Positions 11,182 through 23,864 of a DNA stretch of 64,000 nt are shown here, in pieces. Below the pieces are notes generated by a model. That model was given only the letters and a program-made list of their open reading frames with translations, was not told where the DNA came from and did no database searches. Every line of letters begins with the position of its first letter. Position 1 is the first letter of the stretch. This DNA is from Phoenix dactylifera (taxonomy: Eukaryota > Streptophyta > Magnoliopsida > Arecales > Arecaceae): NCBI RefSeq assembly GCF_009389715.1, contig NC_052407.1, positions 8,404,475 to 8,468,474 of the forward strand. Reading direction: 5' to 3'. The translations under genes and the position numbers were made by a program.

Positions 11182-14100
11182 GCTCAGGATAATACAAGGT
11201 GCTAGTTGGAGTACAAGGTTGCTCATCCTAACCTTGGGGAGACAACAGGATGAAGCATACCTGTGATTGATTCGAATTGTTTCCCTTCTTCCGTATTTCT
11301 TGAGCGGCCTTTTTGGATTCCATTACATAGGCTTTCAGAAGGGGTACTGGTGGACATTTCTCCACCAAATTGAAAAGCATAAACAAATTTTACTGAGTCA
11401 AGTTGCTTTCCCCTACTGTTCAGTTTCTGAATAAGATCTGCCACAAGCAAAAAATTGCTTGTTTGCATCATCATTTCATCCAACAGTAGAAGAGTGAAAG
11501 AGTTAACCTATCAATGGCTAAAGAAAACATCCTACTTGATATATTGAGAGGTGGAATATGCATACAAAGAATATCATGAGAAGATGTCAGTCACAAGAGC
11601 CCAGCTTTAAGTGATCTTGAATGACAAATCCTTTTTGTTTTTTGATAATAAAATGATTAGTCTAATTCAGTTAAAATAAAGGGCACTGAGCTAGAAACAC
11701 AGTGAGCACCAGAATAATAGAACAGGAACATTGTTCCAGAATAACCAGTCTCCAAACATGGCACTTTGGCATCAGGTATCGTCATCAGCCAGCGGTTTAA
11801 GAAAAGAAACTGAAACAAAGCTTATAATCAGAGTTGCAGCTAAACGGCTTTTGCACAAAAGAGCTGTTGCTAGGTAGAAAGATCTACCCCTCAATTACGG
11901 CCCACAAAAGAAACTTTCAAGAGAGGAGAACATATTCCTACACTAGTATTGCAAATAAAATTGAAATACAAAAATAGATCTGAATGGCATTAACTATAAT
12001 AAAAAAGCAGGCCACCAAAAGTTTCATTCTGGTAGATGTTTAAGCAGATAGATTAACACCAATTAAACTTGTTTTTATAAAGTGAAGATGACAACTCTAG
12101 CAAGCATGTTCCCCTAAAACCAGAATCCAGGGAATCTTTGTGCAAAGAAAATAAAATCAGAGGATGTAATTTACAGAAACGAGGTCATACTCCTAACATA
12201 TGAGATAAATGATGCATATCAAAACAAAAGACACTCAGTAGACTTATCAAATAAAAGCATATATATCAAAACCATGCAAGAGAACACATGGAAGCCAATA
12301 GCAACCATCAACACTTGCAACTACACATCATGGACAACCCAAGAAGGTAGCTGGCTTGAGTCAGATGTTAGAGGATTCAACAAGGAAGCCATTCTGCAAT
12401 ATCATAATAAGAAACAAAAGCATCACTGATATGAACCCAGAGATGAAGATGATCATCAACCACCAACATTTTCCAGATAACTAGGCATTCATGATAATCA
12501 AAATACAGGGAGAATAAGATAAAGCTATGAAGATAAGAATATACAACTTGAAACAAAAGGTAAGAGTTTGGTGACTCTTCTCCAATGGAGCTGAGATCAG
12601 AATGAGCGTATACAGAGATGAGTATGACTTCGGTATCAGCCCAATGTTGCTAGGTAAACGGTTAACAGCAAGAAAGTATTTGTCAGCTCAATCAGAAGGC
12701 CACCAGCATAACATTTGCTCCCAACACATTGCAAAGATCTTCACCACGGAAGATTTTTGGCATCACAGAGGAACCAAAATGACAAAGAACATCGAAGAAT
12801 TCATACTGCAGGAGAGTCCCAACAGGTAAAGAGAACTAAACCAGATACTTCCCAGAAATAAGATGTGACACTTGAATATGTTATGAGTTGGCATCAGTAT
12901 GCAGGATCGTATAGGAATAGCATAACTTACAACAACCAGGAAGTTTTCCACCAAGAAAATATACTAATTCATAGCTTCCAGCCATCAAAATGCATGACTA
13001 AGAAACAGTTCACATAATTCACGTAATTGGCAGTCACAGGTTTTCAAATGAATAGATGTCTTGAGACCTAGCAGTACAAAGGGATAAATCATGAGACTGT
13101 AAGATGTGGAAGAGGCCACGTTAGTGGAAATGAACTACAAAGGCACTCAAGAAGTGGGGCAGGATGAAATAATCTGCAGATATAACCACCTCACATAAAC
13201 TATCGGGCTCCTATGGAACCATCATACACAAAAGACCTCCCTCCAATGTGATTTTACTGCTAGAAAATTACCAAAAACAATCAATCTCTGATGGCCAATC
13301 TGTAATCTATCACCCACAACAATATATCAAATGACAGGATACAACTGAAAATGCAACCACAAAAATAGTCATGAAATTTGTGATGAGATATGAGAACGCA
13401 AATCATGGGAAGGTAATTGGTAAAGCAATGAAAGTGCAAACTAAAAAATTTGCAAAACATGGCCAGTCCTGAAAGGAAGAACCTATTCTACTGCTACAGC
13501 TGGTGAGGTATGACATCCTAGACAGACTAAACTCTTAAGGAAGCTACAAATATAATAAGCATGTCCAGTCAAGTTGGACAAGCCTGAGGCACAAAGACCA
13601 TTTCCCATCATAGACAACAACAGCATGATGCATTAAGTAACTATAGTATAAAGAATGAGTTAAGTATTTAGATTCATCAACTTTCTCCCAATTGAACATT
13701 ACTTTTTATCTATGTAAAGTCTTATCAAAAACTCTTTATAGAACTGGTCTCTCTCTCTCTCCCCTCCCTCCCCCCCTCTGCCCGCATGTGTGGTTGTGTG
13801 CATGCACAAGGTAATGGTTGTGGATTGGCCACAAGAGAACACAACCATGAATAAGGGCTTCATCATTTATATTAAAAAAAAATCTTGACAGCTAAATATT
13901 CATTAACAGCATCATTAGACTTTATATGGTAGATTGGACAGTCATACAGCATTTCTGAATGACGCCAGCAATTTTTCAGATGATGGTAGCAACATGGATA
14001 ACCATGACAGCCAATCATAGCCATATGGATAACTGTGATCAGATGAATAGCTTAGTTCTGTAAAGAAAAGAAATCCAAGGCATTGAAAAGTGGAGAAACA

Positions 14101-17100
14101 AGAGAATGAATAAAGAGAAAGTCAGGGGCATGGATGAAAATAATAAGAAACAGAATGCTTACTGGATCAGAATTACCAAATTTGCTGGTGATATGGGTGA
14201 TTTTGTGAATTGGTACAAAACATATAAACTCGCAATACAGTTCTATAGGACTCAAAGTTTAGAAATTAAACATTATCATATTCCAATAATTCTGTGAGTG
14301 ATGGATAACTAAAAATTTAAGTAACATGAATTTAAGTGGTCTGAGTGAACAAGATTCTTCACCTAATAGTCATAAGATTTTTGGATTGTGGAAAATAAGT
14401 TGAGTAGTCTCTATTAGATAATACAGGTAAAAAAAAGAGGGAGTTTCTGAAACATCTCAGTCAAATATATTTAGAAATTAAATTTATATAAATACTATAT
14501 AAAATTGAATAGCGTCTGAACTTATATTCCAATCATGTATTATTTTCTCTTATTAATGATCTAAGAGTTCTAAATTTTTTGTTTTAATTTTGTAAATCTT
14601 AAATCTATTTATACAAATAATAGTTACTATATTTTAAAATATATATTCTAATTCTAGTCTTATCGAATCAAGTTCATTGGTAGCTAGCAAATTTTGAAAG
14701 TCAAATTATAAGCCTGTATTTGCATCACAAGAACCAAAAAACCAAGTAACAAGGATCTGAATTATTCCACTCGACCCAAATTATTTGGGTCTTCGATGGG
14801 GCATTCTTATCTACTATAAATTTAACCAAAAGAAAGAAAGAAAAGGAGAACTGACCAATTGAAAGAATGCCCTAAAATCCCTTGATCATCCCCACCACCA
14901 AAATGCTCTCTCTCTCACACACACATGCGCGTGCACACACACACACACACATATATGCATATAGAAAGCATCCCCACCTAAAAATTGGGGATGCCCCTCT
15001 CCATCTCCTTATTACACTAACATTGCCATAATTTAAAAAACCACTTCAGAAAGAGTACTAGAGACCTCATACCATTTTCCTTTGCCTGCTTAGTATAGCA
15101 GTTAATTTTGTTTCTAATTATTGATATGCTTTTTTAATATTTATAGGTAAATGCTAAACCAATTCCTTTTAAATATCTTCCTGTTTCTTTACTTTATATT
15201 CTTTCACTCTTTTAACATTTAACATACATTGCACCACGTAATGAAGGGAGGAAGATTTTAAATCATGTGATTTTTCTAAGACATTAACATCAGAGACAAA
15301 ATCCCAACAACTCCTTGCATCTCATCCTTACCACGTACATGAGGAGAATATTGGATGATCTTAGTAAATTGCAACAGGTTGTGCCTGCTTACTAGTAAAA
15401 TCAAAATGGTAATTACAAAATAGTATCAAGAAATGGAAAGAATAAATCTGAACCAGTACAAATACCAAAATGAAAAATAGAAAGAGAAACTATAAAACAA
15501 TGAATGGTATACTATTAAGGCCATGTGGATGGTAATCACCAGACAAAAACCTCATACACAATCATATATTATATACATGTACAAATATGAATACATACAT
15601 ACATACATATATATATAAGCATATCTGGGAAGAAACAGATGAAAGTAGGCATCCAAAAGGAAAGAACTAAGTGTAAAGAAAGATATAGGCAAAAGAAGGT
15701 TCTGGCTGCATCATTCCACTTTAGTGACCAGACTTATTGGGATCCTAGAAGTGATCATTCTTATTTTCTACAGGTTCTTAATAAAAAAATATACGTAGTT
15801 AATTAAAAGAAGTGAGCAGTTTGGGTTTCAGTAATAGCAATTGCAAGAAGGATTTGGATGGGGGCAAAGATGAGATCCAACAGCCCTCAAATATCACACC
15901 ATTTCACATGTGAAGCAGCAAATGAGAGCAGTACATGCAGGAAAGAAAAGGGGGAGGGTGCAATAAAATTGCCCCCATCCTGACCCCCACTAGAAAGAAA
16001 AAAAGGAAGAAACCCCTTGGTCCTCCTGAGTCATCTCCCTCCTATGCCGGACAAACAAGCATCTCTCTCCCTCCCCCTCCCCCCTCTCTTCTCCCGGGCA
16101 CTCGGCAGAAGTCTTTTCTTTCATCATAAAACACCCCCACCTGATTAAACCTTAACACAGAAAGATAATGCGTCTCTCATCTCTTACCTTATTAGGCAGA
16201 CCATACTAAAAAATCTTTCATTTGAAAGAATATGTCCTTTCTTTCTCCCTTTTTAATAACTCTTAGTTTCGTTTTATTACTTTGTTAGTTTTCATGTAAA
16301 AGTAAATCTTAATTTTTTTTAAATATCTTCATTTTTCCTGATCATAGATCCTATTGTTTTCTCTGTACTAGACATGCATTGCACCATGTAAGAAAGAAAA
16401 TTTTTCTCTCTCATTAACTGGCCAGTTTCGATGAATAACCTCAGAGATTCAAAGTCCCAACAGCTCCTCAGTTATTCTTCCCCTATCTGTGCCAAGGGAG
16501 AATGCAGACAATCACAAAATCTTGCAACCAATGATGCCCGATTACTAGTAAAACCACCAAGTTAGCAGGAAATAATGCTAAGCAATGGAAAAAATTGAAC
16601 AAAAGAAACAAATGTAGACACAGAGCAAAATGAATTATAAAAGAGGAACTCTAAGATGAGATTCAATAAATAGAAGATTTGCAGCACTCCCACCACCCCC
16701 CGCCTTAAAAAGAAAAAAAGGAAAAATGGAAAGAACAAAAAAAATATGTCAGACCACAGATTGGAATAAGAACTTCATAGTTTATTTTTATGCAGACGGT
16801 TAAAAATCTATACTTTAATATGTCCAAGCTGATTATCCATGAGTAAAAGCAACAGTAGGGTTTCTTTGATAGACTGAATTGCCATATGGGATATGATTTA
16901 GTGGTTTTAAATGATTGAAGCCATATGGATGGTGGCCACATTTGATCATAACCAAACGGACGTAATGTCACCAGATAAGCCTAGTTGTTACTGCAAATAT
17001 ATACAGATGCATACACAGACATGTATGTACATACACAGATAAATATAAGTGCATATGTGTATGTGCGCATATATGTGTGTGTGTGAGTGTAAAAGGCAGC

Positions 17101-20100
17101 CATGCATAAGGACAGAGAATAGAGAGCACCCGCAAGGAAAGAGAACAAGGAATAAAAATGAATACAGACCCAAAAAAAATCTAGTTGGATGGCCACTTTA
17201 TTGACTGATTTTATTTATTACAAGTGACCATTCTTATCCTCTATAAATGTGAGGGGAAAAAAAGGGGTAACCAACAGGAATGCCCCTAAAAAAAAGCATC
17301 TCTCTCCATACATGCAATAGAAATTTCGCAACCCCCCCCCCCAAAAAAAAAGAAGAAAAATCCAAATAATGGTCACTTGGCAAAAAAGCCTTGTTTTACC
17401 TAAACAAGTGTCCAACTCTTACAATTCCTATCATATATGTACCTAAAATTAAAAATGTGTGTGGATACTTATCAAACTTTTTTGGTTGCAATTTACAGAA
17501 ACTGGTAGAGTTGGAATCTTCCAACAATGAATTTGACACACTGTAATCATGTTAAAAGTGAGGTTTCGTTCTTTCTAGAGCTTGGTCCAGATACATGTAC
17601 TAAACTAACTTTGCAAAATTTATTTTCCTTAAAAATTCTTAAACTTACTGTAAATCTTGAATAAAAGACGTGCAACAGAGAACCTTAACAGATAATATCT
17701 TTCAATGTTTTTTTTCTAGAAAACTTCAATATAATATACATTATTTTATTTAAATTTATTTTTGAATGTATCACCATAAGTTCATTTTCCCCTCTTGCCA
17801 AGTCAAATGCTTGGACATGTATCCAAGTCTGATGCTGAAGTCTGTGTCCATGTAACATGTATCCAAACCAAAAAAAACAAACCTAAATTACGAAAGGAAG
17901 GAACAGAAATGTTGTGCCTTTATCCATCTATTTCCTTGTTAGACTAACCTACTGGAAAATCAGTCTAGGGGCCTGTTTGGGTACTTAAGATTTATAATCT
18001 ACAATAAAATTCATGATAGGGTCTAGGTTTTGATCCTAAAGGATCATACATGAAATTTTCTTAAGATTAAAATAGTGCATGAATGATCCGATCCTGTGTT
18101 TGGATAGAGGACAAATAAAGTAGCATTCCCTCTCCCCCCCTCCCTCCCCCCTCTTTCTCTCCCCCTTCCAGGGTTTACATTGAGTTAAGCTAAGAATCAC
18201 TAATAATAAGCAATGACTCAAATTAATGCAACAAATTAATTCAAATTAATGTCTTGATGGGAGCAACAAATCAGCCACCTAATTATCAAACTTCTATTGA
18301 ACAATAAAACATATTCACCAAAATGGGAGCACAGGAGACCAATGCACTAACCATCCACCATTTAGAAAAATTCCCCCAAACACGTAAAAGAAAGCCATGA
18401 CTAGACCCTCAAAACAATCATCAAAAGGACGCAAAAGCCAACAAACAAATTGGTCCAAGCACCTTTAAGTCAACATAGAAGAAAGCCCCAACCAAACACT
18501 TGGAATAATCCTCACCAAGCAAACAAAATCAACCGACAAACCAGCAATAAAAAACACAATAGGAAGCAACATACAAATGATCAAGCACAAAACCAATTGA
18601 AACACTCAACCATTTAATAATGGAGCATTGAAGCAATGTCAACCATAACACGAGTAGCCAAGCAAAGCGCCAGCTACTCAACCATCAAGCCACACTTCAT
18701 CACATCTTCAAAACACCTCAACAAGACCACCAAAGGTCAAGCACAAGACCATTCTAAGCACTTAGTAGGAGCATCAGAACAATGGCAGCTACTATAGGAG
18801 CACCTAGGCAAAGCACCAACCACTCAACCATGCAGCTACATTTCATAAAACACCTGCAAGAACACCTCAACAAACCAATGTAACAGCTAAAACACTAGAG
18901 AATGCATCTAGATTGAACTCTTAAACAGTTAAACCATTCATGTTGCTTATCGACCTCTCCGCTTACCAATGCAAGCAAGATTCAAGATCAAGAGGAGAAA
19001 AGGGAGAGGAGGTGTACAGGCCTTGGTTGGTGGCCAACCAATGCAGGGGGTTGAGGGGGCAGAGGACAAGGGATTGAATAGCGACCAATGAGTGAGATGG
19101 AGAGAGGGAGGTAAGAGGGGGGTAACGACAAGATATAGAGAGATAAAGAGGGAGGGAGAGCTTACTTTCTGGATGCCAAGATCAGAGGTTGGAGTAACCA
19201 GCTGAAGGTAGAAGGTGATGGCTGGAGACAGAAATCTAAGGTTTGAGGCGGCAACAACAGGTATTATTGTAGGTGCTAACCACCGGGTACGACGCGAGAG
19301 AGAGAGAGAGAGGGGGGGGGGGCTAAGAAGTAGAGCTTGATGACTATAGGACAAAAATAATGTCCTCTTGACCATTTTATTTTTATCCTATAGGATAAGC
19401 TTATTCTCGTATGTTAGCTATCCCCAAGATTTAGCACCCAAACATTTACTCCTAGCCTGTGCTGAATGTTACTCTCAAAATTATTAAATCTTGTAGGATT
19501 GGCCCAGATCCTGATTTATCCAAATAGGCCCTAAGATTTGGATGCAGCCATTTGAGTGCAATTGAAGGCAATTGAACGCAAAATGCAAACAACACTTGAT
19601 GTAGGTGAAGGTTTAAAACACCAGTACCACAACCCATATTGGTACATTAGGACTGTACTGTACCGAAACAGTACTATGTCAACTCTTGGAGCAGTCTTTC
19701 ATATACATACATACATGCATATATGCATGCTTACGTATATCTACATACATATGCCTACATACAATATATATGTACATGATATAATATGCACATACATAGG
19801 ACCTAAATAGATAAAAGATATGTGTGTTGAAAGTACATACATGGTTCAAAAAGAGTGAAGATGATGTCTCAGATTAAACAAACTATCAAATGGGCAAATA
19901 AGAATGCACAATGAAGGCACCTAATCTGATAGAAATTCTCTTGTTAACATATTATGATTATCAGACACAACATAATACTGGCATAAACTGAAATGTCAAA
20001 TTAAAGACACAAACAGCCAGTAGAAGCATTTCATGTATCCAGGTTAATATAACCAAATCTAAACTCCAAGACCAAATATATAAGGAGTTAAAATAGTTAG

Positions 20101-20917
20101 CAAGGGATATCCAAAAAGGAAAATCATTTATGCACTTACCAGGTATGCGCTCTGTGAACCCGAGGCTCTTACACAGATGTACAGTCTGCTTCCTTCGACA
20201 GGCTATGACAAGGAGATCCAAAATCTCATCAACCTCAAATTCTGAGACCAAACTGTATGACACAATGAGCTGCAGCAAACCCATAGCCTCTAAGCCATTC
20301 TCTCCCCCGCTATCAGCCATCTTCCCCTTCCATTCCATCGCCAGTTTCTTCGCCTGCACCCTAACCGCAGGCTTGATCTCCGGAGCGATCACCTGAACAC
20401 GCTCCAAAAGATTGACACAAGCCTTCCTAATCATCTGCGTCTCCCCATCCTTCTCGCCTTTGGATTTCGGAGGGTAAAAGCCCTCCATGGCATCCAAAAC
20501 CAGCTTGGCCGGATCGGAGGCCGCTCGGATGGCCGGGGTTAGCTCGTTCCGGACGGCACTGAAATCCTTCCGTCTCTCGCTGAGGAACGACCTCAGACCC
20601 CGAGAGTCCATCGCGACGCACAGGGATTTGAGCTCCGGCCGCGGAGTGGCCTCGGGCTCCTCCGCCGCCGCTGGAGTCGTCTTCGCCTCCGGCGGGGAGG
20701 AAGCGGCTCCGGCGGCTCTTGGGGGCTCCTTGGCCTGGAGATCCTTGAAGCGTTCCTGGAGGGACTTCTCGATGGCGGAGATGTGGTCGTCGAGGTCCTT
20801 CCACTCGACGGTGAAAGAGGCGAAGGAGTAGGATCTGAGGGCCTCCAAGGCCTTTCGGAGGCTCTCCTTCTTCTCCGGGATCGACTTGATAGCCGCCTCG
20901 ATCTCGGCGGTGGCCAT
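10640..20917 (-). CDS. FRIGIDA-like protein gene, three exons, exons 2-3 frameshifted
   Basis: The protein belongs to the FRIGIDA-like family (FRIGIDA superfamily domain), nuclear proteins related to the scaffold that activates FLC in Arabidopsis; other members have less defined roles. Exon 1 (20917-20140) starts MATAEIEAAIKSIPEKKESL and codes 259 intact residues. It has an N-terminal helical or coiled-coil part, an Ala/Pro/Glu-rich linker near residues 65-95, then the conserved region with LKSLCVAMDSRGLRSFL and VLDAMEGFYPP. It ends at a strong donor (GTAAGT). Intron 1 is 8.7 kb. Exon 2 (11437-11261) continues with LIQKLNSRGKQLDSVKFVYAF, and exon 3 (11181-10640) with NEAISKELGALKSV and a Tyr/Pro/Gly-rich tail ending GLPPSYGSSLYPQ and TAG. 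I chose the inner Met because family members start there; an upstream in-frame extension is 5' UTR. Frame breaks sit near 11369, 11025, 10835 and 10790. Confidence 0.85.
11261..11437 (-). other. FRIGIDA-like exon 2 with one frameshift
   Basis: The acceptor is a T-rich tract ending GTGGCAG just before 11437; the donor GTATGC follows 11261. Joining to exon 1 completes a codon as Asp. The frame reads to FVYAFQ, where an A-run (11367-11369 on the plus strand) is one base too long. In the next frame the expected PPVPLLKAYVMESKKAAQEI continues to the donor. Confidence 0.75.
14800..17290. repeat. diverged tandem duplication inside the FRIGIDA-like intron
   Basis: Matching landmarks recur in the same order. 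The phrase around CATTCTTATC..CTATAAAT is at 14808, 15757 and 17229. The block GCATTGCACCA..GTAA with the following CCCAACA.CTCCT is at 15230-15420 and 16376-16600. A CCATRTGGATGGTRR block is at about 15520 and 16920. This gives two to three copies of a roughly 1.1-1.4 kb unit with many differences, so the duplication is old. Confidence 0.55.
14906..14959. repeat. CT/CA microsatellite
   Basis: A run of CT dinucleotides passes into CA dinucleotides, with a short GCGCGTG interruption, then ATAT. It lies in the FRIGIDA-like intron. Confidence 0.9.
17968..19531. mobile_element. possible non-autonomous TIR transposon in the intron
   Basis: The left end reads GGGGCCTGTTTGGGTAC and the right end, inverted, GGGCCTATTTGGATAAA. 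Such GGGCC-start termini are common in plant Tourist/Harbinger and hAT MITEs. The interior includes a CA-rich, AAGCAC-rich stretch (18300-18900) and a GA-rich stretch. A clean 3-bp or 8-bp target duplication is not visible, and the right side holds a second similar motif at about 19440. Borders are therefore uncertain. Confidence 0.35.
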
Positions 20918-21300
20918 GGCCAGAGAAACCCTAGAGAAGACGAGGAGGAGTAACCCTAGAGCAAGACCTCTTCCTCTACGAAACCCTAACCCTAAACCTA
21001 ACCCCGACCAAAAGACAAAGAGAAGTGGAGGTACAACAGAGGACAAATCCAAGAAACAGAAGAACAGCAGGCCGGACGCCGAGATGGCGATATCGAGCCT
21101 GGCGATGGCGAGCGAGAAAGAAGACGAGGGATGGATTGCTTTTCTAAGAGGAGGCGGGTTACGTCTTCCGTTGGATCTCGGACGTGCGGCGGATAGATGG
21201 TCTGATAAGGTATCTTACGGTGGTAGTACCCATTGGTTATTGCCACGCCTACAGTCCAGTCATGCGCCTACTTGCAAGAAAAAACCCTCCATAACTGCCG
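20918..21300 (-). promoter_or_regulatory. FRIGIDA-like 5' UTR and promoter with telo-box cluster
   Basis: Upstream of the ATG the plus strand carries AAACCCTAACCCTAAACCTA (20981-21000) and a further AAACCCTAG at 20927-20935. These telo-box-type elements occur near plant transcription starts and bind telomere-repeat-binding factors. A CCAAT-like motif on the minus strand lies at about 21228-21236. Because the telo-box lies inside an open extension of the coding frame, it is probably in the 5' UTR. The TATA position is not clear. Confidence 0.5.
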
Positions 21301-22167
21301 TATAGTGTGAAGAAAGAATTGGTTCGCTTCACGGAACCTGGAGTGAAAATAACAACACTCCCATGGTCTTCATGAAAACGTTTCCACTATCCTTCTCTCT
21401 ATAAATGCTTAGTTTCTATTTCTTATTTGAAAATGCTAGAGATCATTTATTTTCGCTTCCATCTCCAAGGATTATATTTAATTTTGCACCATCACCTATT
21501 ATAAAGAAGAGAGAGAGGAGAGAGAAAATTCATGAGATACTGTTATATTTAGTTTTGCATTAATTTGGCACCATCACCGATCAATGGTGCCATATTCTTA
21601 GGTTGACCTCCATGGTATCTTCAACTAAGAAACAAACTTTCTTACATATAGGCTGCATGCCTGCATTCTTTGATTTCCTACTCGCAGATTCAGTTTGTAT
21701 ATCCTCCAGAAAAAGAGCTATCACTCAAATTTGAAGATCTTTTTTCTTTCTTGTTTTCCTGGAGGTTTATATCTTGTCCAGTAGCATCATTTTTGCAATT
21801 ATTTGTGCCTTTTGCTGCTCAAAATCATTTTCATTTTCTTAAGCTTTATGCATTGTTTAATATGTGAAACTGTCACTTATAAACTTGATTTTCGCTGCTA
21901 TATAGTTATTTGAGCAAGATCCCAAATTGCTATGGCCTTTAATAAGACAAAAAGCATATACTGCGCACTCATGCATGTCATTCTATGTCTATATGCGCAA
22001 ATTTTATGCATGCACATTTGGTGCATTGGTGGATGGTAATCAAAACTCCATCCAAAAGTTGCAAGAAAATCCTCCTTATCACTTTGGAAGAACTTTGATG
22101 CATTATTTTCTGGTGTTTGTTAACTTGTTGCTATCTCGTTGATCTCTATGTTTTATTGGTTAGGTTA
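21301..22167. other. intergenic DNA
   Basis: AT-rich without recognised exons. A small inverted pair, GGCACCAT and ATGGTGCC, lies near 21570-21595, and GCACCATCACC also occurs near 21487; they may mark a small degenerate element. Confidence 0.35.
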
Positions 22168-22607
22168 TGTCGAATATATAAGGATCCGTGCAGACGTGTG
22201 TTTAGTCTCACATCGGTTTTTCGCTGGATAAATTTTGGATACTTATATCGGACCAAGAAGTTCAAATAATGCCTTACGGCTAGCTATTTTGAATGTGGTC
22301 GTGGGTTGTTACAAATGGTATCATAGCGGATCCGAATGATAACCTATATGGACTCGGGCAACACGGATCTATTGGGGCTGACCACGGACCGATCGTGGTG
22401 TTTGTGATTAGATTTAAATAGATTTGAACTCTTTATCTGATAAGGACGTCAGGACTTAAATGGAAAAAATATGTAAGATTCCATGCAGGCATGTATTTAA
22501 TCTCTTATTAGTTATTTGCTGGATAGATCTTAAGTACTTATATAATATAAAGGAACCAAATAACATCTTCTAGATAGTCATTTTGAGTGAGTTACTGGGT
22601 TGTTACA
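22168..22607 (+). mobile_element. TRIM-like mini LTR retrotransposon
   Basis: Two direct repeats of about 146 and 136 bp (22168-22313 and 22472-22607) align by eye along their length, including GCAGRCRTGTRTTTARTCTC, TTYGCTGGATARAT and the shared end GGGTTGTTACA. Both start TGT and end ACA. Directly after the first copy comes TGGTATCATAGCGG (22316-22329), close to the initiator-methionine tRNA primer site TGGTATCAGAGC. A purine-rich tract, GGAAAAAATA, precedes the second copy. The interior is only about 158 bp with no coding capacity, so it depends on proteins made elsewhere. The repeats differ clearly, so the insertion is old; no target duplication remains visible. Confidence 0.75.
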
Positions 22608-23860
22608 GAATAAGAAGTTATTTTGAAAAATATAATGCTGAACATGCCAACCTATTCAGATGAGCTTCAATTTCGTCAAATCAGTTCTGTTGATACTCTG
22701 TTACGGTATTTGAAAGTACACAAGCGAAAGAACTGTTTTGAGCCATTTCGGAAGCATGATGACGGTAGCTAAAGCAAATGTGAGGATACATTGAGTTGAA
22801 TTGGATTCCTAGCCAGTAGTCGATGTTGAAGCCATGCAAGTTCTGAACCAGAAGCAGTGATTTTACGAACTGATGTGACCAACACGTGCCAGCAGAAGTG
22901 CTTGAAACAAGTGCACGGGTCAAAATCCCAGTGCATTCTGGACCTGGTAGGCAAACGCAACAGAGTTCTAGAATATTCTATGAACATTGTGCTTAGAGGA
23001 GTTAATGATTGCCCAGGTTGGTGTCGTGTGGATGGAGGTGCAAGAGTTGGAGTTCTACACATGTTCAAATGTTTGATTTGTCAAAAGGTGAACACAAGAA
23101 ATGAGAAAATCTAGAAAAAATTAATCAGGCTAAATTTCTATTCATTTTTACAATACATAGAATACACTATTATAATATTTTGTTAGATCTGCTGCAACTT
23201 CTTAAGCTATGCTTTGTCTATTATTAAAAAAAAGTATTTATGGTGTTTCATGTTATTATGTTGCTTAGTGTTGACAAATCGATAACTAAACGGTCTCTAT
23301 TGGCATAACGATTTTCTAAATGATTTTAGGTAATACAATAATTGCAATGTTTGATATGGATAAAATTTGCAAATTTAGTGAATTGGCATCGCTTTTGAAG
23401 GCCTTAGAAAATGCTCACAAGCTACGATCCAAGTGCTGCTGTCATGGGTAGTGGCTGACACAATATGTGTTGTAAAATAATATGGTGACAGAAAATCTAG
23501 ATTTAGGTTGAATTTGGATAAGAAAAAAGCTTATAATTATAATTACCTATCTGACAAACCTAAAGATGAATGCTCTTCTTTTATAACTTTTCTAGAGCCT
23601 TTGGTAGTATAGCCGAAACAATGAGTCTCCGCCCCTATAGGAATGGAGCAATAGAGGTATTGAAAATCTAACATAAGGTCGCAACGAGACGAGCCATGTA
23701 TTATTATAATAGTTGTCAAGTGGAAGTGCAATGATTATGCAGGTGAGGCATCCTAACAAACTGAGAGATTTAAATTTTATTTCTACATGACCTGATCAGT
23801 TTGATCAAGCACTCGCTATCTACTTTCATTATTCAACTATTTGACAATACAAAAAAGAAT
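22608..23860. other. intergenic DNA, no supported gene
   Basis: Several frames of 70-100 codons overlap on both strands at 22681-23114, but none has a recognisable domain and they shadow each other. The GC level is slightly raised there. Nothing else with defined ends is visible. Confidence 0.3.
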
Positions 23861-23864
23861 TTTT

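Larger units (their letters stand above)
11438..20139 (-). other. FRIGIDA-like intron 1 (8.7 kb)
   Basis: The GT and AG ends are both good matches. The interior holds no conserved exon in the expected frame. It carries microsatellites (CT/CA at 13749-13785 and 14906-14959; ATAC at about 15584-15617; TG-rich at 17031-17095), a diverged tandem duplication (14800-17290) and a possible TIR element (17968-19531). A 142-codon open frame at 19375-18947 is low-complexity and looks accidental. Confidence 0.7.

Noticed and set aside
18947-19375. 142-codon minus-strand frame in the FRIGIDA-like intron
   Set aside because: It is low-complexity, Ser/Leu/Pro-rich, translated from GA-rich DNA, with no domain.
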